Below, one piece after another: positions 27,849 to 35,212 of a stretch of 64,000 nucleotides of DNA. Positions within the stretch are counted from its first letter, which is position 1. Every line of letters begins with the position of its first letter. The notes beneath the pieces were generated by a model. The model made no database searches. It was not told the DNA's origin and worked only from the letters and a program-made list of their open reading frames with translations. Position numbers and translations under genes: made by a program. The DNA comes from an uncultured Collinsella sp. (lineage in GTDB: Bacteria > Actinomycetota > Coriobacteriia > Coriobacteriales > Coriobacteriaceae), in NCBI GenBank assembly GCA_900541045.1, contig UQID01000007.1:1-64000 (forward strand), written 5' to 3'.

Positions 27849-28030
27849 AGCGGCACTCCTTCGCTCGATTTCAAACGGATACAAGAGTACCACCGGTCGC
27901 AACGGGGCCGAATAGCGGTCTCAAACCGCACCGAATCGGCAGCCGCTAGACCGGGGTGGATCGCGCGATCCAACCATGCTCTTATCAACTCTAAATGATC
28001 CGTTTTCCTCCGTCCCCAACGGATCAATAA

Positions 28031-28069
28031 GAAAAGAGGAGCTGTCCCGCGTTGATGGGACAGCCCCTC
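28031..28069 (-). terminator. Terminator of the htrA-like gene
   Basis: GGGGCTGTCCC pairs with GGGACAGCTCC around an eight-base loop; on the minus strand TCTTTTCTTATT follows. It begins about 28 bases after the stop codon. Confidence 0.85.
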
Positions 28070-28096
28070 TGGCTTCGATATGTGCAATACGGCTCG

Positions 28097-29560
28097 CTAG
28101 TAGCCCTGACCGTAGCCTTGACCCTGGCCCTGCTGGCCCAGCAGCTCCTCCAGGTACTGGCGCAGCTGCTCGTCGGTAATACCGCCGTTGCCGGTGTCGG
28201 TCGAACTGTCGTCCTGCTGCTGGTTCTGCAGCTCCTCATCGGAGCCCAGCTCGACGGTGACCTTCTTCTCTTCCTTGCCGCGCATGAGCGTGATCTCGAC
28301 CTTCTCGCCCACCTCGTGGCTGCGCAGCGCGATGATCAGGCCATCGGCGCTCGTGATCTCGTCGTCGCCCAGCTTGGTGATGACGTCGCCCTCCTGAATG
28401 CCGGCCTTGGCAGCAGGACCATCCTCAACGACGCTCGCCACATACGCGCCGCTATCGGTGCTCAGCTTGTTGGTGCGGGCGTTAAGCGCATTGACGCTCG
28501 AAAGCGTGGCGCCCATGTACGGATGCACCGGCGTCTTGCCGTCGATGATCTGGTCGGCAATGTTCTTGGCGTAGTTAACCGGAATGGCAAAGCCCACGCC
28601 CGAGCTGGAGCCCGAGTAGCTCTCGATGAGCGAGTTGATACCCACCAGCTCACCATTGTCGTTGACGAGCGCGCCGCCGGAGTTGCCCGGGTTGATGGCG
28701 GCATCAGTCTGGATCATGTTGGCATAGATGGTGTTACCGCTGGTAGAGCTCATGGCCGTGGAGCGATACAGCGCCGAGACGATACCGGTGGAGACAGACT
28801 GCTCGTTGCCGAAGGGCGAGCCAATCGCCATGACCCACTCGCCCACGTTGAGCTTGGAGGAATCACCAATCTCGATCGGCGTGAGCTTGGAGGCATCGGC
28901 ATCCTTGAGCTTGATGACGGCCAGGTCGCTCGAGGCGTCGTTGCCAACGAACTCGGCCTCATATGTAGTGCCGTCGTCCATGGTAACCACGTACTGGTCA
29001 TAGCCATCGACCACGTGGTTGTTGGTGAGGACGTGGCCCTCGGTATCGAGCACCACGCCCGAACCGACGCTGCCCGAGTTGTCCGACTCGTCGGCAGACT
29101 GCGAAAGCGAGCCATTCTGGCTACCGCTCGAAGTGGCGGTGATGGAAACCACGGAGGGCAATGCCTTGGCAGAAACGGCCTCGGCCAGCGTGGTGTCCTC
29201 GGAGTCGATGGTGATCTTTTGCGTCGACGATCCCGAAGCACCCGCCGTCACGGCATTCTTGCCGCCGCCGATATCGAGCGTGCCGCTCATGATAAGTGCG
29301 ATGACCAGCAGGGCGCCGCACGCGCAGCCGGCGAGCGCCGTAATAAAGATCGGCAGCTTTTTGGTCTTGGTCTTAACCACCGTGTGCTTGTTCACGACCT
29401 GCTGGCCACCCAGCGGCTGGCCGGTCTGCGTGTCGTAAGCCTGCACATAGGGAATGTTGTTGCCGCCGGCAGGCGTCGACTCCACCTGTACGCGCGGCTG
29501 CTGCTGGGTCTCGCCGGCGTTGCCCGCATCCTGGGGACGCTGGGAATCGTACTCGCTCAT
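28097..29560 (-). CDS. HtrA/DegP-type membrane-anchored serine protease with PDZ domain
   Basis: Surface quality-control protease. The 487-residue protein has a hydrophilic N-terminal cytoplasmic part (about 1-75), one membrane helix (about 80-105), a trypsin-like domain with the complete triad (His in VLTNNHVVDG, Asp in ASSDLAVIKL, Ser in NPGNSGGALV), one PDZ domain (YVASVVEDGPAAKAGIQEGD) and a Gln/Gly-rich tail ending in YGQGYGQGY. Start at ATG 29560 is preceded by AAAGGATC. Single gene, after the glutamine synthetase/GlnR-like pair. Confidence 0.93.
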   Translation of the reverse strand: MSEYDSQRPQDAGNAGETQQQPRVQVESTPAGGNNIPYVQAYDTQTGQPLGGQQVVNKHTVVKTKTKKLPIFITALAGCACGALLVIALIMSGTLDIGGGKNAVTAGASGSSTQKITIDSEDTTLAEAVSAKALPSVVSITATSSGSQNGSLSQSADESDNSGSVGSGVVLDTEGHVLTNNHVVDGYDQYVVTMDDGTTYEAEFVGNDASSDLAVIKLKDADASKLTPIEIGDSSKLNVGEWVMAIGSPFGNEQSVSTGIVSALYRSTAMSSTSGNTIYANMIQTDAAINPGNSGGALVNDNGELVGINSLIESYSGSSSGVGFAIPVNYAKNIADQIIDGKTPVHPYMGATLSSVNALNARTNKLSTDSGAYVASVVEDGPAAKAGIQEGDVITKLGDDEITSADGLIIALRSHEVGEKVEITLMRGKEEKKVTVELGSDEELQNQQQDDSSTDTGNGGITDEQLRQYLEELLGQQGQGQGYGQGY

Positions 29561-29589
29561 AGCTGCGATCCTTTCGTCTAATAACCAAA

Positions 29590-29613
29590 GGCCCGCCAAA
29601 CATGTGGCGGGCC
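29590..29613 (-). terminator. Terminator downstream of the GlnR-like gene
   Basis: GGCCCGCCA and TGGCGGGCC form a perfect 9-bp stem with a six-base loop, followed on the minus strand by TTTGGTTATT. It lies between the GlnR-like gene and the htrA-like gene. Confidence 0.7.
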
Positions 29614-29731
29614 ATCATTGTTCACGTTGAGTTGTACCCCAATATGCGGGCGCACGTGTATGAGAACGCAATCTTTTAGGAAGGCTTAAGTTCTGCTGCA
29701 AACTCGAAAGGGATCCACGCATGCGGCAAAA

Positions 29732-29764
29732 CCACCACGAAGGTGCCTGTCCCCTTTGTGGTGG
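29732..29764. repeat. Palindromic repeat family R1, copy d
   Basis: CCACCACGAAGG...CCTTTGTGGTGG with GTGCCTGTC in the middle; four bases from the GlnR-like stop codon. Confidence 0.8.
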
Positions 29765-29768
29765 AAAT

Positions 29769-30431
29769 CTAGTCCTTAAACAGATAACCCACGCCACGGA
29801 CGGTGGTGATGTGCGCCGCGATCTGCGGGCCCACCTTGGAGCGGATGCGTCGAATGTGCACGTCGACGGTGCGCGTGCCGCCGCAGTACTCAAAGCCCCA
29901 CACGCGGTGCAGCAGCACCTCGCGGCTGTAGGCACGGTTGGGATGCGTCGCCAAAAAGCTCAGCAGCGAGTACTCCATCAGCGTCAGGTCGATGGGCTCG
30001 TTATCGAGCGTCACCTGGTAGGTAGCCAGGTTAATCTCGAGGTTGTCGATGTTGAGCACATCGTCGGCGGCGACGGTCTCCTCCTCGCCCATCAGGCGCT
30101 GCGCACGAGCCTTAAGCTCGTTGGATGTCGCCGTGGGGCATACAAAGTCGGCATGCGCGTGATTCGGCAGGCGCAGGGTGCCGAGCGCCTCGTCGTCGAC
30201 GATCACCAGCATGGGGACGCCGCCGCGGTCGTCGAGCCATTTGGCAATCTGATCGATGCGGTCGCTGCGGATGCCATCGGAATCGAGAATCAGCAGGTCA
30301 AAGTCGTGCGCCGCAGTCGGCGAATCGGGGGTGGCCAGGCTCACCTCGACACCCAGGGTGGTCGTCAAGCTGCGGGCAAACTCGTGGAAGCGCGTCGTGC
30401 GCGCCATGAACAGGGCACTCTTATCGGACAT
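29769..30431 (-). CDS. GlnR-like orphan response regulator, OmpR-type DNA-binding domain
   Basis: A 220-residue regulator: an N-terminal receiver-like domain (about 1-115) and a C-terminal OmpR/PhoB winged helix (LTLMEYSLLSFLATHPNRAYSREVLLHRVWG, then RTVDVHIRRIRSKVG, TVRGVGYLF). The receiver lacks a clear acidic pair at its start, although an aspartate stands in the LLILDSDG strand, so phosphorylation is doubtful, as in actinobacterial GlnR. No histidine kinase gene is near. It lies 50 bases downstream of the glutamine synthetase homologue on the same strand, so a nitrogen-control role is likely. Start at 30431 rather than 28 codons upstream, where the sequence overlaps the end of the preceding gene. 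Confidence 0.8.
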   Translation of the reverse strand: MSDKSALFMARTTRFHEFARSLTTTLGVEVSLATPDSPTAAHDFDLLILDSDGIRSDRIDQIAKWLDDRGGVPMLVIVDDEALGTLRLPNHAHADFVCPTATSNELKARAQRLMGEEETVAADDVLNIDNLEINLATYQVTLDNEPIDLTLMEYSLLSFLATHPNRAYSREVLLHRVWGFEYCGGTRTVDVHIRRIRSKVGPQIAAHITTVRGVGYLFKD

Positions 30432-30481
30432 ATCGGCCTCCAAGGAAATGAGCTCAATCGTACTGGAACAAGTCAGCGCGA

Positions 30482-31819
30482 TTAGGAGTTCGCCAGGTAG
30501 TGCTTGATCTCCCACTCGGTGATCGTAGACTCGAACTTATGCCACTCGTCGCGCTTCTTTTTGAGGAAGAAGCCGTGGATGTGCTCGCCGAGGGCATCCT
30601 TCATAAACTGCGAGTCCTCAAACACGTCGAGCGCCTCTTTGAGCGAACGCGGCAGCGGCGTGTAGCCGGCCTCGACCATCTGGCGGTCGGTAAGCTTGAG
30701 CGTCTCGGCCGTGGCCTCGGGCGGGAGCTCCAGCTTGCGCTCGATGCCGTCGAGACCAGCCGCCAACGTGACGGCGTTGACCAGGTACGGGTTGGCCATG
30801 GGGTCGGGACTGCGCAGCTCGATGCGCGTGGACAGCTGCTTGCCGGGCTTGTAGACCGGAATGCGGACCATGCTCGCGCGGTTGCGCAGGCCCCACGTGG
30901 CGTACTGCGGCACGGAGTCGCCACCCGTGGTGATGCGCTTGTACGAGTTGACCGTGGGGTTGGTGATGGCGCTGATCTCGCGCGCGTGCGCCAAGATGCC
31001 GGCCATATAGTGCTTGGCGGTATCGGAGAGATGGTACTTCTCGTCGTCCTCGCCCCAAAAGACGTTGTTGCCGTCGTGGTCGAACAGCGACTGATGCAAA
31101 AACATAGCGCTGCCGTCCTCACCCGCCAACGGCTTGGGCATAAAGGAGGCGTGGCAACCGCTCTCGTAGGCCTGCTGCTTAATGATGAGCTTGGCCGTGG
31201 TGATGGCGTCGGACATGCTCAGGGCCTCGGCGTGGCGCAGGCTCATGCCATGCTGCGAGCGACCGGCGGCGTGGAAGGTGTACTCCACGGGCACGGACAT
31301 CTTCTCGAGCGTGAGGACCGTGTTGCGGCGCAGGTCGCGGGCGGCGTCGCTCACCGAAAGATCGAAGTAGCCCACGTTGTCGAGCGGCTCGGGGGTGTGC
31401 TCGTCGGGGAAGTAGTAATACTCCAGCTCGGCGCCCACGTTGAGCAGATAGCCAGCTTTCTCGGCCTTGCGGAACATGCGACGCAACGCATCGCGCGGAT
31501 CCCCGGCGAAGGGCTTGCGGTCGGGGGTGCACACATCACAGAACACGCGGGCAACGCCGTTATGGCTCGGACGCCACGGCAGGATCTGGAAGGTCGAAGC
31601 ATCGGGAAACGCCAGCATATCGGCTTCCTCGGGCGTGGCAAAACCCTCGATGGCGGAGCCGTCAAAGCCAATACCCTCCTCAAAAGCGACCTCGAGGTCC
31701 TCGGGGCTAATGGCAAAGTTCTTGAGGCGGCCGAGAATGTCGACAAACCACAGACGCACAAAGCGGATGTCGCGCTGCTCTACGGAGCGGAGTACGTAAT
31801 CGATGTTCTGCTGGTTCAT
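30482..31819 (-). CDS. Type I glutamine synthetase homologue lacking several metal ligands
   Basis: A 445-residue protein clearly of the GSI family: beta-grasp N terminus (VRLWFVDILGRLKNF), GFDGSAIEGF, MPKPLAGEDGS, the NPTVNSYKR block, NRASMVRIP and RIELRSPDPMANPYL. Three ligands are kept (Glu131, Glu133, Glu334). By my alignment three are not: the block usually read as HHEVAPGQHEID is FHAAGRSQHGMS, with Ala184 and Gly191 for the two glutamates, and GSGMH is GSAMF, with Phe240 for the histidine. There is also no adenylylation motif. It may be a variant enzyme with another substrate, or a sensor protein. Upstream is a GlnR-box-like site; the GlnR-like gene follows. Confidence 0.85.
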   Translation of the reverse strand: MNQQNIDYVLRSVEQRDIRFVRLWFVDILGRLKNFAISPEDLEVAFEEGIGFDGSAIEGFATPEEADMLAFPDASTFQILPWRPSHNGVARVFCDVCTPDRKPFAGDPRDALRRMFRKAEKAGYLLNVGAELEYYYFPDEHTPEPLDNVGYFDLSVSDAARDLRRNTVLTLEKMSVPVEYTFHAAGRSQHGMSLRHAEALSMSDAITTAKLIIKQQAYESGCHASFMPKPLAGEDGSAMFLHQSLFDHDGNNVFWGEDDEKYHLSDTAKHYMAGILAHAREISAITNPTVNSYKRITTGGDSVPQYATWGLRNRASMVRIPVYKPGKQLSTRIELRSPDPMANPYLVNAVTLAAGLDGIERKLELPPEATAETLKLTDRQMVEAGYTPLPRSLKEALDVFEDSQFMKDALGEHIHGFFLKKKRDEWHKFESTITEWEIKHYLANS

Positions 31820-31884
31820 GTCGCTCCCCTTTCTTTCGGGCGGGTTTCGACTGGTCTATATCGCAGATACTATCGCAGAAAAAT

Positions 31885-31900
31885 GTTTCCGCAGGGTTAA
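31885..31900 (-). promoter_or_regulatory. GlnR-box-like site upstream of the glutamine synthetase homologue
   Basis: On the minus strand it reads TTAAC, six bases, GAAAC, which fits one half of the actinobacterial GlnR consensus (GTNAC-N6-GAAAC). It lies about 65-80 bases before the start codon. The second half-pair is not evident. Confidence 0.45.
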
Positions 31901-31951
31901 AGCGTATCAAGCGCTCAAAAAACGTGCGCGCAGGCGGTTGCGAACGAGCGG

Positions 31952-32323
31952 CTAGCGTTCAGATTCGGAGACAATTTGTCTACAGGCTCGTTCCAGCGCA
32001 GGGAACTCCATCGTCACTGCATCCCAAACAACCGAGCGGTCGACATTGCCGTAATCATGCGCAAGATAATTTCTCATGCCGACAATTCCACGCCATTCGA
32101 TTTCGGGATGAAGCCGCTGCGAGCGTTCCGACAATTTGCCCGCTTCTTCCGTCACCCTAAGCGCACACATCAAAAGGGAGTCCGCCAACGCCCTCGTCCG
32201 CACGTCATTCGCATGCAGAAACTGGTCCTCGGTGATATCAAAAGCCTTGATGCGCTCGTTCGTTTCGTCGATGGCCTCTAAGACCTCTTGGGCGCGGAGG
32301 CGGTCTGACTTACGCGCGATCAT
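31952..32323 (-). CDS. hepT: HepT-like toxin (HEPN domain RNase), module 1
   Basis: A 123-residue all-helical HEPN protein. The RX4HXY active-site motif is intact: Arg84, His89, Tyr91 in RNYLAHDY. HepT proteins cleave RNA or tRNA until the partner MntA AMPylates the tyrosine (established knowledge of the family). It overlaps the upstream nucleotidyltransferase gene by 14 bases, so both are translated together. A closely similar copy lies at 44146-44511 with the same overlap. Confidence 0.88.
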   Translation of the reverse strand: MIARKSDRLRAQEVLEAIDETNERIKAFDITEDQFLHANDVRTRALADSLLMCALRVTEEAGKLSERSQRLHPEIEWRGIVGMRNYLAHDYGNVDRSVVWDAVTMEFPALERACRQIVSESER

Positions 32324-32804
32324 AAACGGTCACTCCTTCGCGCTCGATTGCCGCGGCCAGATTGGCATCTAGATGGTCGCTTGAGACGAGGTCAACCTGC
32401 TTCCCGGTCTCCTTACGTACCGCTTCGCCAAACGCCGACAGCGCGAAGAGGCCAAAGCCCCGCTCGCGATCGACTTCGAGGCGCAAGTCGATATCACTAT
32501 CGGGACGCGCCTCGCCACGGGCATACGAACCGAAAAGTATCACGCTTTTGATAGCAGGAATCGAGCTGGCTGCCTCGCGGACTGCGGACTCAATCTGGGC
32601 AGTATCTAAAATGCCCGCCGAGACGCTTTCGCTCGCAGAGCTTTTACCGAGTGAAGGAACAAACGGCAGCGAACGCTCGCGCAGCATCTGTCTCATAAAC
32701 ATATTGACCGCAACAGATGAAGACATGCCAAGTTCTTCGCACAGCTCGGCAAATGAGTCTTTAATTGACGAGTCCACTCGCACACTCAGCACAGACGCAG
32801 CCAT
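32310..32804 (-). CDS. MntA-like nucleotidyltransferase antitoxin with N-terminal RelB/DinJ-like domain, module 1
   Basis: A 164-residue fusion. Residues about 4-48 look like a RelB/DinJ ribbon-helix-helix domain (LSVRVDSSIKDSF, then MSSSVAVNMFMRQML and the RSLPF ending). Residues about 70-164 are a minimal nucleotidyltransferase with Gly92-Ser93, ten residues, Asp104-x-Asp106, and a third Asp in KQVDLV. The latter would AMPylate and silence HepT; the former probably binds the operator. AGGAGG lies five bases before the ATG. Ordinary MntA proteins lack the first domain, as far as I know. Confidence 0.85.
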   Translation of the reverse strand: MAASVLSVRVDSSIKDSFAELCEELGMSSSVAVNMFMRQMLRERSLPFVPSLGKSSASESVSAGILDTAQIESAVREAASSIPAIKSVILFGSYARGEARPDSDIDLRLEVDRERGFGLFALSAFGEAVRKETGKQVDLVSSDHLDANLAAAIEREGVTVYDRA

Positions 32805-32813
32805 GGATACCTC

Positions 32814-32845
32814 CTGTATGACATTGTCTTTATATTATCACACAA
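32814..32845. promoter_or_regulatory. Inverted-repeat operator of HepT/MntA module 1
   Basis: CTGTATGA, 16 bases, TCACACAA (6 of 8 arm positions pair). The spacer holds the AT-rich -10 region (minus strand GATAATATAAAG). It abuts the ribosome site, and the same 32-bp design is found before module 2. Confidence 0.65.
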
Positions 32846-32846
32846 A

Positions 32847-33869
32847 CTAGCGCGAGGTGGAAGCGCGGTGTTCGATGTGGCCGGGGACCTCGATGCGTTT
32901 GGGCGCCAGCTTTGCGGCCTCGCCCACGGTGGTGGTAACAACGTCGATGCGCTCGGAGAGGCGCTCGACCACGCGCTCGGCAATGGTGAGGGTGTCCTGC
33001 GCGGCCGTGGTCACGCCGCCAAAGAGCACATGGTTCCAGGGGTAGTCGTCAAACGTCGCGATCTTGAGCCCCGCCGGCAGCGAGGGACCAAGCTGCGCCA
33101 GCGCCTCGGTCAGACGCAGGAAGACCAGACCGTTGACGGCAATGAGGCCGAGCTTTTTGCCTGCATAGCCGCGGATGGTCTCGTCCAAGCGGCCGACGCC
33201 CGAGGCGCCACCATCGGCCAGGGTGACGACCTCGCCCGCAAGGCCGCGTCGCGAAAGCTCGTCGGCAAAGGCCTCGGCACGCTCGCGACGCACGGGGCTG
33301 TCGTCGCTTGCCTCGGTGAGCAGGCACAGGCGCTCGCTGCCCGCAGCGGCCAAGGCGTCTACCAAGCCGGCGACCAGCTCACGGTTGTTAGATGTCACCA
33401 GATCGACACCGCCGTCGGCAACATCGCGGTCGAGCAGCACAACGGGCAGGCGCCCCGCTGCCGCGACGATCGCCTCGTCATTGCCTCCGCAGGTGTTGAC
33501 GACCAAGCCGTCCACGCCGGCATCGATAAGTCTGGTGAGCGACTCGGCCTCCTTGGCAGGGTCGTTGCCGCTGATGGCCGTCATAAGCGAGCAGCCGCGC
33601 GCGGCGGCACTGGCGGAAAGCCCCTCGAGCATGGCGCTCGAGAACGGGTTGGCGATGTCGGCCAGGATCACGCCGATGAGGTTGGTGCGCGAGCTGCGCA
33701 GGTTGCGTGCGGCGGCGCGGGGACGATAGCCCGTACGCTCGATGACCTCGGCGATGCGGGCGCGGGTCTCCTCGGTCATCTGACCGGGACGGTTGTTGAG
33801 GTAGCGCGAAACGGTGGCCGGGCTCACGCCCGCCTCGGCGGCAATGTCTTTGATTCTCATCTGCGCCAT
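32847..33869 (-). CDS. LacI-family regulator, probably of the KDG pathway
   Basis: A 340-residue repressor: N-terminal helix-turn-helix (IKDIAAEAGVSPATVSRYLNN) with the hinge helix RPRAAARNLRS, then a periplasmic-binding-protein-like sugar domain (LIGVILADIANPFSS, LVNNTCGGND-type loops). It is divergent from kdgK and shares its upstream region, where CG-centred palindromes occur next to the kdgK promoter. KDG or KDPG as inducer is an inference from position. Start 33869 has GGGG six bases upstream; an ATG three codons later is possible. Confidence 0.88.
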   Translation of the reverse strand: MAQMRIKDIAAEAGVSPATVSRYLNNRPGQMTEETRARIAEVIERTGYRPRAAARNLRSSRTNLIGVILADIANPFSSAMLEGLSASAAARGCSLMTAISGNDPAKEAESLTRLIDAGVDGLVVNTCGGNDEAIVAAAGRLPVVLLDRDVADGGVDLVTSNNRELVAGLVDALAAAGSERLCLLTEASDDSPVRRERAEAFADELSRRGLAGEVVTLADGGASGVGRLDETIRGYAGKKLGLIAVNGLVFLRLTEALAQLGPSLPAGLKIATFDDYPWNHVLFGGVTTAAQDTLTIAERVVERLSERIDVVTTTVGEAAKLAPKRIEVPGHIEHRASTSR

Positions 33870-33935
33870 GGCGCACCCCGTTTCCCACGTGTCGGCAATC
33901 TTAGCCATTTTAGGCATTTTTTTTAAAAATCTCGC

Positions 33936-33962
33936 TTGCAAAACGCTTTAGGTGAGTATACT
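33936..33962 (+). promoter_or_regulatory. Promoter of kdgK
   Basis: TTGCAA and TATACT separated by 15 bases (16 if the -35 is read as CTTGCA). The same TTGCAA-N15-TATACT stands before the membrane protein gene at 38143-38169, and in both cases a LacI-type palindrome follows about a dozen bases after the -10. Confidence 0.65.
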
Positions 33963-33973
33963 ACAACTCGAAA

Positions 33974-34000
33974 CGAAACCGATTTCGTAAACCGATTTCG
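33974..34000. promoter_or_regulatory. LacI-type operator at kdgK, one full and one partial copy
   Basis: CGAAACCGATTTCG (33974-33987) is a near-palindrome with a CG-rich centre; TAAACCGATTTCG follows at once as a second, less symmetric copy. Being just past the -10 box, binding would block transcription. Confidence 0.7.
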
Positions 34001-34004
34001 GCAA

Positions 34005-34062
34005 GCGTTGGCACGGAGGTGCAAAGATGCACCCTACCGTCTTGGCACCTCCGTGCCAACGC
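34005..34062 (+). promoter_or_regulatory. Structured leader element 1, kdgK copy
   Basis: A perfect 18-bp stem (GCGTTGGCACGGAGGTGC and its complement) around a 22-base loop with the core GCACCCTACC. A second copy at 38198-38255 has a different stem but 19 of 22 identical loop bases. Within the loop AAGATG can pair with CGTCTT. It would lie in the 5' leader of the kdgK transcript. Confidence 0.75.
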
Positions 34063-34105
34063 CATATCAAAGGTGTACGCACAGTCAAGAAGGAGCTACG
34101 CGACC

Positions 34106-35140
34106 ATGGGTAAAACGGTTCTTACCTTCGGCGAGATCATGATGAGGCTCTCGCCCAAAGATCACCTGCGTATTGAGCAGGCCACCGAGTTCGACGTCCG
34201 CTACGGCGGCGCCGAGGCCAACACCGCGCTTTCCCTGGCCTACCAGGGCGACAAGGCCGCCTACGTTTCCGTCGTCCCGGCCAACCGCCTGGGCGAGTGC
34301 GCTCTGCGCTCGCTGAAGATCTACGACGTCGACACCACGCGCGTCGTGCGTCAGGGCGACCGTCTTGGCTCCTATGTATTTGAGGTCGGCGCCTCGCAGC
34401 GCGGCAACGGTTGCGTCTACGACCGCAAGTACTCGGCCATTAACTTGGCCAAGCGCGACGTCTTTGACTGGGACGAGATCCTGGAGGGCATCGACGTCTT
34501 CTACTTCTCTGGCGTGACGCCCGCCGTCTCCGACGAGATGGCCGCTGCCTGCAAGGACGCTCTCACCGCTTGCCGCGCCAAGGGCATCACCACCGTGTGC
34601 GACGTTAACTACCGCGGCAAGATGTGGTCGCCCGAGAAGTCGCAGGCAACCATGAAGGAACTCCTGCCGCTCGTCGACATCTGCATCGCCAACGACGAGG
34701 ACGCACCTGCCGGCCTCGGCATGACCTGCGTCTCCGGCTCCCTTGCCCACGGCATCGAGGAGCGCGACACCTACGTCGAGATGGCCCGTCAGATCTGCGC
34801 CGAGTACGGCTGCAAGAAGGTCGCATCGGTCGTCCGCAACATCTCCTGCGTCGAGCGCTCCATCTGGATGGGCATGCTCTATGACGCCGAGAGCGGCGAG
34901 CACTGGTTCTCTCCTGCTCACGACGTGCACGTGCTCGAGGGCGTTGCCGCCGGCGACGCTTTCAACGCCGGCCTCGTCCACGCCCTCATCAACGACTTCG
35001 ATCCGCAGGACGCCGTCAACTACGCCATTGCGGCCTCGATCCTCAAGCTCACCATCAAGGGCGATTCCAACCTGGTGACCGCCGACGAGATCGCCGCCGT
35101 GGCAAACGCTGCCGACGGTGGCACCCGCGTCGCCCGTTAA
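34106..35140 (+). CDS. kdgK: 2-dehydro-3-deoxygluconokinase
   Basis: Phosphorylates KDG to KDPG with ATP. The 344-residue PfkB-family kinase has the N-terminal TFGEIMMRL with a YGGAEANTAL sugar-binding loop and the C-terminal GVAAGDAFNAGL motif with the catalytic Asp. The ATG at 34106 has AAGGAG about nine bases upstream. Codon choice (GCC, AAG, GTC) suggests high expression. It is followed by eda on the same strand and preceded by a LacI-type operator and a structured leader. Confidence 0.93.
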   Translation: MGKTVLTFGEIMMRLSPKDHLRIEQATEFDVRYGGAEANTALSLAYQGDKAAYVSVVPANRLGECALRSLKIYDVDTTRVVRQGDRLGSYVFEVGASQRGNGCVYDRKYSAINLAKRDVFDWDEILEGIDVFYFSGVTPAVSDEMAAACKDALTACRAKGITTVCDVNYRGKMWSPEKSQATMKELLPLVDICIANDEDAPAGLGMTCVSGSLAHGIEERDTYVEMARQICAEYGCKKVASVVRNISCVERSIWMGMLYDAESGEHWFSPAHDVHVLEGVAAGDAFNAGLVHALINDFDPQDAVNYAIAASILKLTIKGDSNLVTADEIAAVANAADGGTRVAR

Positions 35141-35156
35141 TTCGCTCCCCATTCCG

Positions 35157-35194
35157 CGGGCTGCAGTTTCCCATACCCATACCCCTGCAGCCCG
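35157..35194 (+). terminator. Hairpin after kdgK
   Basis: CGGGCTGCAG and CTGCAGCCCG form a perfect 10-bp stem with an 18-base loop, 16 bases past the kdgK stop. No U-tract follows, so it may protect or attenuate rather than end the transcript. Confidence 0.5.
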
Positions 35195-35212
35195 CTCCCC
35201 GATTCCTCCGGT

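Noticed and set aside
31952..32804. HepT/MntA module as a RelBE system because of the RelB-like start
   Set aside because: The partner is a HEPN protein with RX4HXY, not RelE, and the antitoxin has a full nucleotidyltransferase core.
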